Positions 13,831-24,200 of a stretch of 64,000 nt of DNA are shown here, piece after piece. Each line of letters opens with the position of its first letter. The stretch's first letter is position 1. Origin of the DNA: Cladorhizidae sp. MBARI D1340-BT2 (Eukaryota > Porifera > Demospongiae > Poecilosclerida > Cladorhizidae); contig JAQNBH010000073.1 in NCBI GenBank assembly GCA_028752905.1, forward strand, positions 62,001 through 126,000. Direction: 5' to 3'. The position numbers and the translations under genes were made by a program. Below the pieces are notes generated by a model, which saw nothing but the letters and a program-made list of their open reading frames with translations, had not been told where the DNA came from and did not search any database.

Positions 13831-14740
13831 TCCAAACCCTTTGGGACCCAACCCTGTCTTGATCTATAAGCCCTGCAGCTGCATATGGGTGCTTTACTGA
13901 TTGATGCAAGATCAGGTACACTACAATGTACAAATTGTACAAGAAGAGTTCAGACAATATGCCTTATATGTGAAACCTAGATGTCACCTGTGGGAGGTGA
14001 GAAAATAATCTAAAGTCCTCTAGTAGAGTGTGAAAGACTATTAATAAAGTTGGCCATTGTTTTGCATGTTAATAACTTGGTATTACTTCTAGAAGTGGTC
14101 ACAACCACTCCCACAGTATATTCATGCTAAATATTAGGAGTGGTCTTTGAAATATAATGAAAGGAAATTGTATGAATATAATATTGCTTGCTGTTGGATT
14201 GCTCAAGAAGTTTTACTGAAAACAGTTTAAATTCCATTACTGGGTAACGGAATTTCATAAAAGTGCCTCTTTAGTACATAAAGCAATATTTCATAATTGC
14301 CATGCACCCAGTGCAAGTTAGTGTGTGCCAATAATATGCTTTCCTTCAGCTGTCTGCCTAAGATAGTTGTGTGTGACAGGAAGGAAAAAGGAAAATTGTG
14401 ATGACAGAATTCATCACCACAATCCTACTTAAACCATATTATTCAAATATCGCTTGTGGATTATGTAACTACAAATAAAATTATTTCCATGCTAATTGGT
14501 TTTTAAATATCTCGAGTCACAGAAAAGAAGGTTCGACAAATCACAAATCTGACTTGTCCGATACTAAAATGTTCCATAACTTCAAATAATAAATAATATG
14601 TTCTATAAACAAGCTTTTCAGAAATATGATGTTTCTTTGGATTCTATTTTTCACCTTAGATATATATTAACTCTTGCCTGATCAAGTCCACTATGTTGTT
14701 GTTGTTGTTATTATTGTTATTATTATTTACTACTACTACT
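13831..14740. other. AT-rich spacer, nothing recognised
   Basis: Low-GC, no long coding frame, no clear repeats apart from scattered AT-rich words. Nothing I can support. Confidence 0.4.
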
Positions 14741-15234
14741 ATATATTAATTAGAATGACCTCAATAATTTTACTCTCTCGATGTTTCGACTAGATGCTTG
14801 GCAGGCCAGAAGACAGAAAGAACTGCTAGTGAAGGAGGCATTGCACATCAGCCTAGCACCAAAGTGAGAGTAGTTCAATCGTGACTGTGGAATGGACTTG
14901 CCTGGCTGCTGGGGGGCCACTCTCAAGAGCATAAACTTGAAGCCACGCCCACCATAATTATTCTGTATTCAGTTATTTATTATTCTTTGTTGATGTTTAA
15001 TATCTAGCACGTTTTTTTATTTTATTATTATTATCATTATTATTATTTATTTTGTTTTGTTTTTGTTCATTATATTATTTTTGTTCCTTATATTATTATA
15101 AAAACTGATAATAATAACAACAAAACAACAACAATGATTATGATTATTATTATTATTTTATAATTAAAAGAAAATGTCATGAGACTCATCAGAGTCCTAT
15201 TATTTTTTTTTATTTTTTATTTTTTATTTATTAA

Positions 15235-15266
<32 letters not shown>

Positions 15267-15340
15267 GTTGTTGTTGTTATTATTATTATTATTATATATA
15301 TTTAATTTTTTGATTTATTTATGTTTCTGGTATATATAAT
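14695..15340. repeat. AT-rich microsatellite clusters with a short unknown island
   Basis: Interrupted (TTG)n, (ATT)n and (ACT)n tracts at 14695-14745 and 15020-15300. Between them, minus-strand 14750-14932 is a 60-codon frame of no known family whose end (gtcgaaacatcgagag) resembles the gtcgaaatgtcaggag at 57629-57643, perhaps a common retroelement terminus. A 10-bp perfect hairpin (agtgaaccca / tgggttcact) lies at 15344-15375. Confidence 0.55.
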
Positions 15341-15379
15341 TATAGTGAACCCAGGGTCAGCCTTTTGGGTTCACTGATT

Positions 15380-15800
15380 GGTGGAGTGAAAGGATTCATT
15401 GTGCATGTTTGGGAGAGAGACTTAGTGACCTCCATGCTCATGATGCATTGCATCTCCTCCGTCATGCATTTTGCATTCCCAAACTATTACTTTCATCTCC
15501 TTCCTTCTCTTCTCCACTACTACTACATTCAGCTGCTGAGTGATGCTCATTCTGAAACTTATCGTGCATGTTTGTTAACGGCATGGAAAGAATCTGGTGC
15601 TTGGCTCAATGTCATCCCAGTGGCATCTGCAAAGATCCCATCTCAACTCGAACCCAATGGAGTGTCAGATCGGATGGCATCAGTTTGGTCCCATGGAAGG
15701 GTAGTGCATCACTAGTGTGGGATGTTACATGCCCAGACACCTATATATGCACCAGCTGTAATATAATGGAGATTAAGTATTGTAGTCCAAAAATACATAA
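15380..15800 (+). pseudogene. Non-LTR retrotransposon fragment, C-terminal region, broken
   Basis: The first frame (15365-15715) contains a stretch near 15530-15630 with ACLLTAWKESGAWLNVIP, which I associate with the region just before the zinc knuckle in a family of invertebrate non-LTR elements. A second frame (15568-15882) supplies the endonuclease-like DGISLVPWK...LVWDVTCPDTY segment. The piece between them (zinc knuckle) is missing and the frame changes, so this is an internally deleted relic. It shares its endonuclease-like motif with the fragments at 51.8-57.1 kb. Family name not determined. Confidence 0.65.
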
Positions 15801-16952
15801 TAAAGTTCATTTACCTGTCCGTGCAGTAGTTGAGTTCATAAGCAAGTGCATTTATTTGCTTGCTGTATATTTTGCCTGGTAAAGGTCATCAATTACATGT
15901 CTGTGTAATAGTGTGAGTTCATAAGCAAGTGCATTTTATGATTTATTTGCTTGCTGTATATTTTGACAAGGAAATTTGGTTTTGGTTTTCTATATTTTTC
16001 ATCTTTTTTGTCTATTTATCCACCGACACCACCGACACCACACAACCACACCACACCGTACACACACACACACACACACACACCGGGTGATTGAACAAAT
16101 AAGGATGGAATATATGGGGGAAACATTTCATCCTGTCTGTTATGTTACTTTTCCCTCCTTGTGATATTGTAACTTACGTATGCATGTGTGTGTACGTGTG
16201 TGTGACTGAGCCTAGCTGAGCTGGTGCAGCAGCTACATGCTTTCTCTGCAAAGAAGTGAATGGTCAACTGCTTTCATGAAAGGCTCACTCTGTGGAGAGA
16301 AAAGTTTAGATAAAAGTTTAGATAGAGAAGGTGCTCATGGTGGCAATGGAGAACCTGCCAGCTGGGGACCAGCCAGTGGCCTCAACTCAAAAATTAAATT
16401 CCCCTATTCAGCTATATAACTGGCTGCACTGTGCTACAGCTTAATACTCTGCAACCTTATTTATATATGTATACATAATTATAGGACTTCTGCAAGTGTA
16501 TCAAAACCTTTAGCTAATGCAGCTGTATTTAATTCTAGCACATTATATAGTTTACACTCAGTTTGTCTACTGATAATCTTCTTCTAAGAAATAAAGAGGA
16601 CCTGCAGGCAATCTCTGCAATTTGTTGGATTATACTTGTAGCAATAGAGTAGCATTTGATTATTCCTCCATATCATGTGCAAATGTTAGCACATATTTGA
16701 AAGTAGCTGTAGCTGATCCTCTACCAAGGCTCTTAATTATAAACATGAAGCTCATGCAAGACTTCCTTTGCTGCATTCATAGTGATGAGAATAATGTCCA
16801 GAGACAGGGAGGTTTAAAAATCTGCAATCAAGGATGCCAGGAAAGATTTCCTGCCTCTTCCATTTATGTCCTGCCACCAAACTTGGCTGAGAAAAATATA
16901 AAGCTTCCTGGGGCACCAATCCTAAAAAACAACAAGAAACTTTGCGATACTA
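15801..16952. other. Spacer before hAT element; (CA)n tract
   Basis: Contains a (CA)n tract at about 16060-16083 and a repeated gagttcataagcaagtgcat (15833 and 15912). A 171-codon plus-strand frame (16622-17137) crosses the putative hAT terminus and shows no domain. No gene called. Confidence 0.4.
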
Positions 16953-17584
16953 CAGGGTTGTATACAGAAATTTTGCCAAGGGGGGGCGAACTTGAGATAT
17001 GGAAAAATAAGGGGGGGCGGAGAGCCTGGATGGTGCGGAAAGGGGACGTGCACCCTGGGCTTCCGCGTGGAGTACGAAAGTGTTTTACCCACAGGTATTT
17101 TTGCAGTACTAACTGTATATATAGCTGCTACTTATGATGGCATGCACTTTTTCTAAAATCTTTAGTACAACATTCCATCTTAAATATTTGCTGAAGTTGC
17201 ATGCTACGGCAATCAGCATAATTATATAGATTAGATATAGTCACTTGTCACTCGTATAATGGAGGTGGGCTTTTGTGAAATCGAATTATGTTGCATTCCA
17301 TGCATTTTCTTACAAAATCATGGACAACAGGTTTCATACACAATTTTTCTCTAGTTCTCTAGGGGGGGGGGGGGGGGGGGGGTGGAAATGGTTGGTCACT
17401 TGGTGTCCTAATTTTTGTTAATATTTTCTTAACGTGTTCATAAGTCGTAAAAGGGGGGTCTGAGGATAGCTATTTTGACTGACTACCAATGGCATTATGC
17501 TATACCGAACTATGGCTAGACTGTATATATTTCTCATGATATTGTAGCTGCTTGGAAAAAGGAGAGCATGTGTCATGACACGAT

Positions 17585-18073
17585 GACATCACACACCACC
17601 ACGTGCTCTCCTTTGTAGGTTTGTCACTTCTTTTGTTTCTCCTTCTTTCCCACTCCCTCTCTCTCAGTATTTTTAACTCAGTCCATTATGTCATGGTCTT
17701 CAAGTCTAATCTTAGACATGATGTCATCACACGCCACCACGTGTTCTCCTTTGTAGGTTTGTCACTTCTTCAGTTCCCTCCTTCTTTCCCACTCTCTCTC
17801 AGTATTTTTAACTCAGTCCATTATGTCATGGTCTTAAAGTCATCACACACCACCACGTGTTCTCCTTTGTAGGTTTGTCACTTCTTCAGTTCCCTCCTTC
17901 TTTCCCACTCTCTCTCAGTATTTTTAACTCAGTCCATTATGTCATGGTCTTAAAGTCATCACACACCACCACGTGTTCTCCTTTGTAGGTTTGTCACTTC
18001 TTCAGTTCCCTCCTTCTTTCCCACTTTCTCTCAGTATTTTTAACTCAGTCCATTATGTCATGGTCTTAAAGTC
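17585..18073 (+). promoter_or_regulatory. Four tandem 116-138-bp repeats with CACGTG upstream of the transposase
   Basis: Units start at 17587, 17725, 17841 and 17957 (periods 138, 116, 116). Each has caccacgtgttctcc (an E-box CACGTG core, cacgtgctctcc in the first), a pyrimidine-rich block and tcagtccattatgtcatgg. The array ends about 45 bp before the transposase ATG, next to tctataaaag (18074-18083), a TATA-like box. It may act as a promoter array. Short frames in it are not genes. Confidence 0.5.
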
Positions 18074-18116
18074 TCTATAAAAGAAACCTTACTAGCTGAT
18101 TTCTCTTCATATTAAT

Positions 18117-20303
18117 ATGGATATTCGCTCATACTTTGCAAGTACTTCTCAAGCCTCTTCTCATGCTAATAGCAGCGGTAGCGAAGATAGCAGAACAGAT
18201 AGCTCTGAGCATGTCGAGGCATCTAGTCCTAGCCTTAGTCCTCCACCTTCAAAGAAAAGCAAGCAAAACAAACACCGCTCTTCTGTATCCATGAAGAGAA
18301 AATACTCTAAGAGCTGGGAGAAAGATTTCAGTTGGCTCTATTATGACGAGGATAGCGATGGTGCCTTTTGCAAGGTTTGCAAGCAATCTGGTCTGCAGCG
18401 TACTGGAGGAGTGTGGATCACACAACCTTGCAGAAATTGGAAGAAAGCTGTTGAAAAAATGAAAGCTCATGCGAGAAGTGACTTCCATATCCATGCAACT
18501 CAAGCTCTTTTTGCAGCTAAAGGAGCAGCCAAAGGTGGAACAGTTGTACAGCAACTCCAGAATGTTTTAGCTTGCAAAAGAGCTCAGAACAGAGCTGCAG
18601 TGAAGTGCCTGATCCTACTCACTCATTTTCTTACGAAAGAACAAGTTGCACATTCGACAAAATTTGAGAAGCTGGTTGACGTGGTGGTTCGATGTGGCAG
18701 CCAACATTTGAAGCAATTCTTAGAAACTGCACCAAGAAATGCTGTGTACACATCAAGAGTGGCTGTGGTTGAATTCATCGAATCATTGGGGACATGGGTG
18801 GAGGAGTCGATTCTGAAGCGACTTCAAAAGGCACCTATGTACAGCCTCATGGCAGATGAGTGCACAGATGTCACCAACGTAGAAGAATTGTCTGTGTTTT
18901 GCCGCTGGGAGGAAGATGGTGTACCAGTAGAGTGCTTTCTGGAGCTTATTCCATTGAAGAAGGCTGATGCAGAGACCATCTATTCTAATCTCATCGATTG
19001 TTTAAAGAAGAAAGGTCTACAAGTCGGAAGAATAGTTGGATTGGGATTTGATGGAGCTGCAACTTTTTCTGGACGAAAGACCGGGGTTCAGGCACGTATC
19101 AAGAAACATACTCCTCACGCTCTGTTTATACACTGCCACTGTCACTTACTGCAGTTGGCTTGTGTGCAAGCTGCCAATAAAACTCCTGGAATTGCTCATG
19201 TTTACAGAACATTGACTACTCTTTGGAAGCATTTTCGCAATTCCCCCAAGCGAGCAGAGTGTCTGAAGGAGGTACAGCACGTTCTTGAACTTCCAGAAAT
19301 GAAAGTGATCAAGCCATCTGACACACGCTGGCTGGCACATGAAAGGTGTGTCAAAGCTGTCAAAGCAAGTTATTCTGCAATTGTAATCACCATTGGGAAC
19401 ATCTACGAGACGTCCCACGAGCCAGAAGCTCTTGGAATCCATGGTGCCCTCTGCAAATTGTCTACGATTGCAGCTATATATTTGCTTGATTTCACTCTAC
19501 CACAAGTAGCCAAGCTCAGCAAAGCACTTCAGGCAGAGCAGCTTGACCTCTCGTTGATATCATTCCTTGTTGATGCTACTGTTAAATCCTTGGATGATGC
19601 AGTTTTGCCTGGAGCGAACTGGGTGTTGGAGCTTCTTGAAAACGTTGAAGACTTGAAGTCATCTACAAAGGTGTCTATTGACGCTGATAAAATACTTTCG
19701 TTCCAGAATGTTGTTGGTAAGCCTTTTGTTGCTGATTTAAAGGCCAACATAACAAGCCGATTTTCTTCATCCAACGCTGTTGTATCAGCATTGTCTATAT
19801 TCGATCCACGGAAAGTTCCAAAACCAGATTCAGTATCTTTTCCCACTTATGGAGACACGTCTGTTGAGAAACTGATTGCTCACTACGGAGAAGATAGAGA
19901 TGCAGAAACATTGGATGGAGAAGAAACAGTGAAGACAGCCATGATTTCCACTGAAATACTTACAGAGTGGAAAACATTCCGCCAGCTGTTAGTCAAGCAA
20001 CCACGGGATACTACTGCATCACAGCTGAAAGAACTTGTTTCAAACGACATGCTCAAGGCCATGTTTCCCAATTTGCACAAGATTGCCTCCATCTGCTTAT
20101 CGATTCCAGTTTCTACTGCTTCTGTGGAGAGAAGCTTCTCACAGATGAAGATGATCAAGACTCGTTTGCGTAATTCTCTAAGTGACTGCAGCCTTTCTCA
20201 CCTTATGAGGATTGCTATAGAGGCACCAGAAGTACTCTCTGAGAGCGACCTTGAAGAGATTGTGGACGTATGGCAGAGAAAACCAAGAAGAACCTCAGTT
20301 TGA
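18117..20303 (+). CDS. hAT family transposase, intact 728 aa
   Basis: Catalyses cut-and-paste movement of its element in the nucleus. A single uninterrupted frame starts at the ATG after the TATA-like box. N-terminus (about 1-70) is Ser-rich then basic, a likely nuclear localisation region. A BED/TTF-type zinc finger has C85, C88, H118 and H124. The RNase-H-like catalytic core shows Asp at 247 (MADECTD), Asp at 312 (GFDGAATFSG), the CxxH pair at 340-343 and the RW pair at 404-405. The catalytic Glu at 671 (ASVERSFSQMK) begins the C-terminal hAT dimerisation region. All expected motifs are present, so it could be active or recently active. It resembles the ZMYM/ZBED-type hAT proteins; host domestication is possible but nothing shows it. 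Confidence 0.9.
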   Translation: MDIRSYFASTSQASSHANSSGSEDSRTDSSEHVEASSPSLSPPPSKKSKQNKHRSSVSMKRKYSKSWEKDFSWLYYDEDSDGAFCKVCKQSGLQRTGGVWITQPCRNWKKAVEKMKAHARSDFHIHATQALFAAKGAAKGGTVVQQLQNVLACKRAQNRAAVKCLILLTHFLTKEQVAHSTKFEKLVDVVVRCGSQHLKQFLETAPRNAVYTSRVAVVEFIESLGTWVEESILKRLQKAPMYSLMADECTDVTNVEELSVFCRWEEDGVPVECFLELIPLKKADAETIYSNLIDCLKKKGLQVGRIVGLGFDGAATFSGRKTGVQARIKKHTPHALFIHCHCHLLQLACVQAANKTPGIAHVYRTLTTLWKHFRNSPKRAECLKEVQHVLELPEMKVIKPSDTRWLAHERCVKAVKASYSAIVITIGNIYETSHEPEALGIHGALCKLSTIAAIYLLDFTLPQVAKLSKALQAEQLDLSLISFLVDATVKSLDDAVLPGANWVLELLENVEDLKSSTKVSIDADKILSFQNVVGKPFVADLKANITSRFSSSNAVVSALSIFDPRKVPKPDSVSFPTYGDTSVEKLIAHYGEDRDAETLDGEETVKTAMISTEILTEWKTFRQLLVKQPRDTTASQLKELVSNDMLKAMFPNLHKIASICLSIPVSTASVERSFSQMKMIKTRLRNSLSDCSLSHLMRIAIEAPEVLSESDLEEIVDVWQRKPRRTSV

Positions 20304-20476
20304 CATTCCTATCATTTGAACCTGATATCATAAGCTTATTACACCTTTCTTGTATTACACCTTTCTTGACATTATTTTTAAAAAAATCTCTAATTTCAAG
20401 GGGGGGGGGGGGCGAGAATGATACAAGGGGGGGCGAATGCCCCCCCCCCCCCCGCCCCCCCCTAAATACACCCCTG

Positions 20477-21250
20477 CTTCAGGTTTACTATATTGCTATG
20501 AGGTGGAGTGATTCATGGCATAGTTGCAGGTGCTGGACGCTAGTTGTCCTTTTAGCCTTATTCAAGTAGGGAGACAGGGCATGGGAATAGAAATCACTAG
20601 CTAGCTAACGGTCCAGCACAATTCACAATACTAGGAGATCTCTCTAGAGCCATGCTGAGAGGGTGTGTTCACATGTGGATATGTGTTCCTCATGAAATGC
20701 AGGTATTCTATTTCTCGTGAGTGAACCCTTTACCAACTTTGTGAGGGTGTGGCTCACAGTAAGTACAGTAATCCTTAGGTGGAAATGGGGTTTTCCCTCA
20801 ACATGAAAGGCATGAACTGGATGATGTTTCAGTTGGTAAAGGGTCTACAGATGTTTGTGGTCTACACTTATTATATTGTTATCTTGTGAATATGCTGAGT
20901 GTGCATGTGAGAGGAGGAGGGGAGGACCTAGAGGGGCTGAGTTTCTGATATCACGTCAACTGTGCCTTGCAGAGTTGTAGCTATCAGCCAACTCTCCCCT
21001 GTTTACCCCCCAGAGATTTATATTGGGGGGGGGGGGCAAAAAGGATACCCCCTCCCTCTCCCATCTCTAATTTTTATTTGTCATCTCCAGCTCAAACCCT
21101 GACCCCTGTACCTTGTTAAGGTGCCTCACTCACTCAAGACAAGACAATGTCCTTCTGCACGAATACAGACCATTAACACACACTCAGTTATGTCATCTGC
21201 TACTTGGACATCAGCTTATAAATTATTTATTTATGTTGCCTTATTTTCAG
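20477..21250. other. Spacer between hAT element and 60-bp array
   Basis: Contains the inverted 13-bp pair accctttaccaac / gttggtaaagggt (20725 and 20832) and a poly-G run near 21027. Just before the array is a pyrimidine tract ending in ttattttcag (about 21241-21250), which looks like a splice acceptor, but no exon follows that I can support. Confidence 0.4.
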
Positions 21251-24200
21251 GTCACTAGTGGGACAGTAGATCTGTATGGGAGACATTGGTTGCCTCTGAG
21301 TTAGCTCATGGCACCAGTGAGAGAGTAGGTCTGTATGGGAGACATGTGGTTGCCTCTGAGTTAGCTCATGGCACCAGTGAGAGAGTACGTAGGTCTGTAA
21401 GGGAGACATGTGGTTGCCTCTGAGTTAGTAGCTCATGGCACCAGTGAGAGAGTAGGTCTGTACGGGATACATGTGGTTGCCTCTGAGTTAGCTCATGGCA
21501 CCAGTGAGAGAGTAGGTCTTTACGGGAGACATGTGGTTGCCTCTGAGTTAGCTCATGGCACCAGTGAGAGAGTAGGTCTGTACGGGAGACATGTGGTTGC
21601 CTCTGAGTTAGCTCATGGCACCAGTGAGAGAGTAGGTCTGTACGGGAGACATGTGGTTGCCTCTTAGTTAGCTCATGGTACCAGTGAGAGAGTAGGTCTT
21701 TACGGGAGACATGTGGTTGCCTCGGAGTTAGCTCATGGCACCAGTGAGAGAGTAGGTCTCTACGGGAGACATGTGGTTGCCTCTGAGTTAGCTCATGGCA
21801 TCAGTGAGAGAGTAAGTCTGTACGGCAGACATGTTGTTGCCTCTGAGTTAGCTCATGGCACCAGTGAGAGAGTAGGTCTGTACGGGCGACATGTGGTTGC
21901 CTCTGAGATAGCTCATGGTACCAGTGAGAGAGTAGGTCTTTACGGGAGACATGTGGTTGCCTCTGAATTAGCTCATGGCACCAGTGAGAGAGTAGGTCTC
22001 TACGGGAGACATGTGATTGCCTCTGAGTTAGCTCATGGCACCAGTGAGAGAGCAGGTCTGTACGGGAGACATGTGGTTGATTCTGAGTTAGCTCATGACA
22101 CCAGTGAGAGAGTAGGTCTGTACAGGAGACATGTGGTTGCCTCTGAGTTAGCTCATGGCACTAGTGAGAGAGTAGGTCTATACGGGAGACATGTGGTTGC
22201 CTCTGAGTTAGCTCATGGCACCAGTGAGAGAGTAGGTCTGTACGGGAGACATGTGGTTGCCTCTGAGTTAGCTCATGGCACCAGTGAGAGAGTAGGTCTG
22301 TATGGGAGACATGTGGTTGCCTCTGAGTTACACATGGCACCAGTGAGAGAGTAGGTCTGTACGGGAGACATGTGGTTGCCTCTGAGTTAGCTCATGGCAC
22401 CAGTGAGAGAGTAGGTCTGTACGGGAGACATGTGGTTGCCTCTGAGTTAGCTCATGGCACCAGTGACAGAGTAGGTCTGTACGGGAGACATGTGGTTGCC
22501 TCTGAGTTAGCTCATGGCACCAGTGACAGAGTAGGTCTGTACGGGAGACATGTGGTTGCCTCTGAGTTAGCTCATGGCACCTGTGAGAGAGTAGGTCTGT
22601 ACGCGAGACATGTGGTTGCCTCTGGGTTAGCTCATGGCACCAGTGACAGAGTAGGTCTGTACGGGAGACATGTGGTTGCCTCTGAGTTAGCTCATGGCAC
22701 CAGTGAGAGAGTAGGTCTGTACGGGAGACATGTGGTTGCCTCTGAGTTAGCTCATGGCACCAGTGAGAGAGTAGGTCTGTACGAGAGACATGTGGTTGCC
22801 TCTGAGTTAGCTCATGGCACCAGTGAGAGAGTAGGTCTGTATGGGAGACATGTGGTTGCCTCTGAGTTAGCTCATGGCACGAGTGACAGAGTAGGTCTGT
22901 ACGGGAGACATGTGGTTGCCTCTGAGTTAGCTCATGGCACCAGTGACAGAGTAGGTCTGTACGGGAGACATGTGGTTGCCTCTGAGTTAGCTCATGGCAC
23001 CAGTGACAGAGTAGGTCTGTACGGGAGACATGTGGTTGCCTCTGAGTTAGCTCATGGCACCAGTGAGAGAGTAGGTCTGTACGCGAGACATGTGGTTGCC
23101 TCTGGGTTAGCTCATGGCACCAGTGACAGAGTAGGTCTGTACGGGAGACATGTGGTTGCCTCTGAGTTAGCTCATGGCACCAGTGAGAGAGTAGGTCTGT
23201 ACGGGAGACATGTGGTTGCCTCTGAGTTAGCTCATGGCACCATTGAGAGAGTAGGTCTGTACGAGAGACATGTGGTTGCCTCTGAGTTAGCTCATGGCAC
23301 CAGTGAGAGAGTAGGTCTGTATGGGAGACATGTGGTTGCCTCTGAGTTAGCTCATGGCACGAGTGACAGAGTAGGTCTGTACGGGAGACATGTGGTTGCC
23401 TCTGAGTTAGCTCATGGCACCAGTGAGAGAGTAGGTCTGTATGGGAGACATGTGGTTGCCTCTGAGTTAGCTCATGGCACCAGTGATCTGTACGGGAGAC
23501 GTGTGGTTGCCTCTGAGTTAGCTCATGGCACCAGTGAGAGAGTAGGTCTGTACGGGAGACATGTGGTTGCCTCTGAGTTAGCTCATGGCACCAGTGAGAG
23601 AGTAGGTCTGTATGGGAGACATGTGGTTGCCTCTGAGTTAGCTCATGGCACCAGTGATCTGTACGGGAGACGTGTGGTTGCCTCTGAGTTAGCTCATGGC
23701 ACCAGTGAGAGAGTAGGTCTGTACGGGAGACGTGGTTGCCTCTGAGTTAGCTCATGGCACCAGTGAGAGAGTAGGTCTGTATGGGAGACATGTGGTTGCC
23801 TCTGAGTTAGCTCATGGCACCAGTGATCTGTACAGGAGACATGTGGTTGCCTCTGAGTTAGCTCATGGCACCAGTGAGAGAGTAGGTCTGTACGGGAGAC
23901 ATGTGGTTGCCTCTTAGTTAGCTCATGGTACCAGTGAGAGAGTAGGTCTTTACGGGAGACATGTGGTTGCCTCGGAGTTAGCTCATGGCACCAGTGAGAG
24001 AGTAGGTCTCTACGGGAGACATGTGGTTGCCTCTGAGTTAGCTCATGGCATCAGTGAGAGAGTAAGTCTGTACGGCAGACATGTTGTTGCCTCTGAGTTA
24101 GCTCATGGCACCAGTGAGAGAGTAGGTCTGTACGGGCGACATGTGGTTGCCTCTGAGATAGCTCATGGTACCAGTGAGAGAGTAGGTCTTTACGGGAGAC

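Larger units (their letters stand above)
16953..20476 (+). mobile_element. hAT-superfamily DNA transposon, about 3.5 kb
   Basis: Surrounds the transposase gene at 18117-20303. The proposed left end (cagggttgtatacag at 16953) and right end (taaatacacccctg ending at 20476) are imperfect inverted repeats of the CAGGG-TGTAT type usual for hAT elements. Both are followed inward by G-rich tracts and a gggggggcgaa word. I could not find the expected 8-bp target duplication (left flank cgatacta, right flank cttcaggt), so the ends are provisional. Confidence 0.6.

Noticed and set aside
16622..17137. 171-codon plus frame
   Set aside because: Crosses the proposed hAT left terminus, has low-complexity G-rich sequence and no recognisable domain.
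18249..20158. Minus-strand and offset frames over the hAT transposase
   Set aside because: Shadows of the 728-codon transposase gene.
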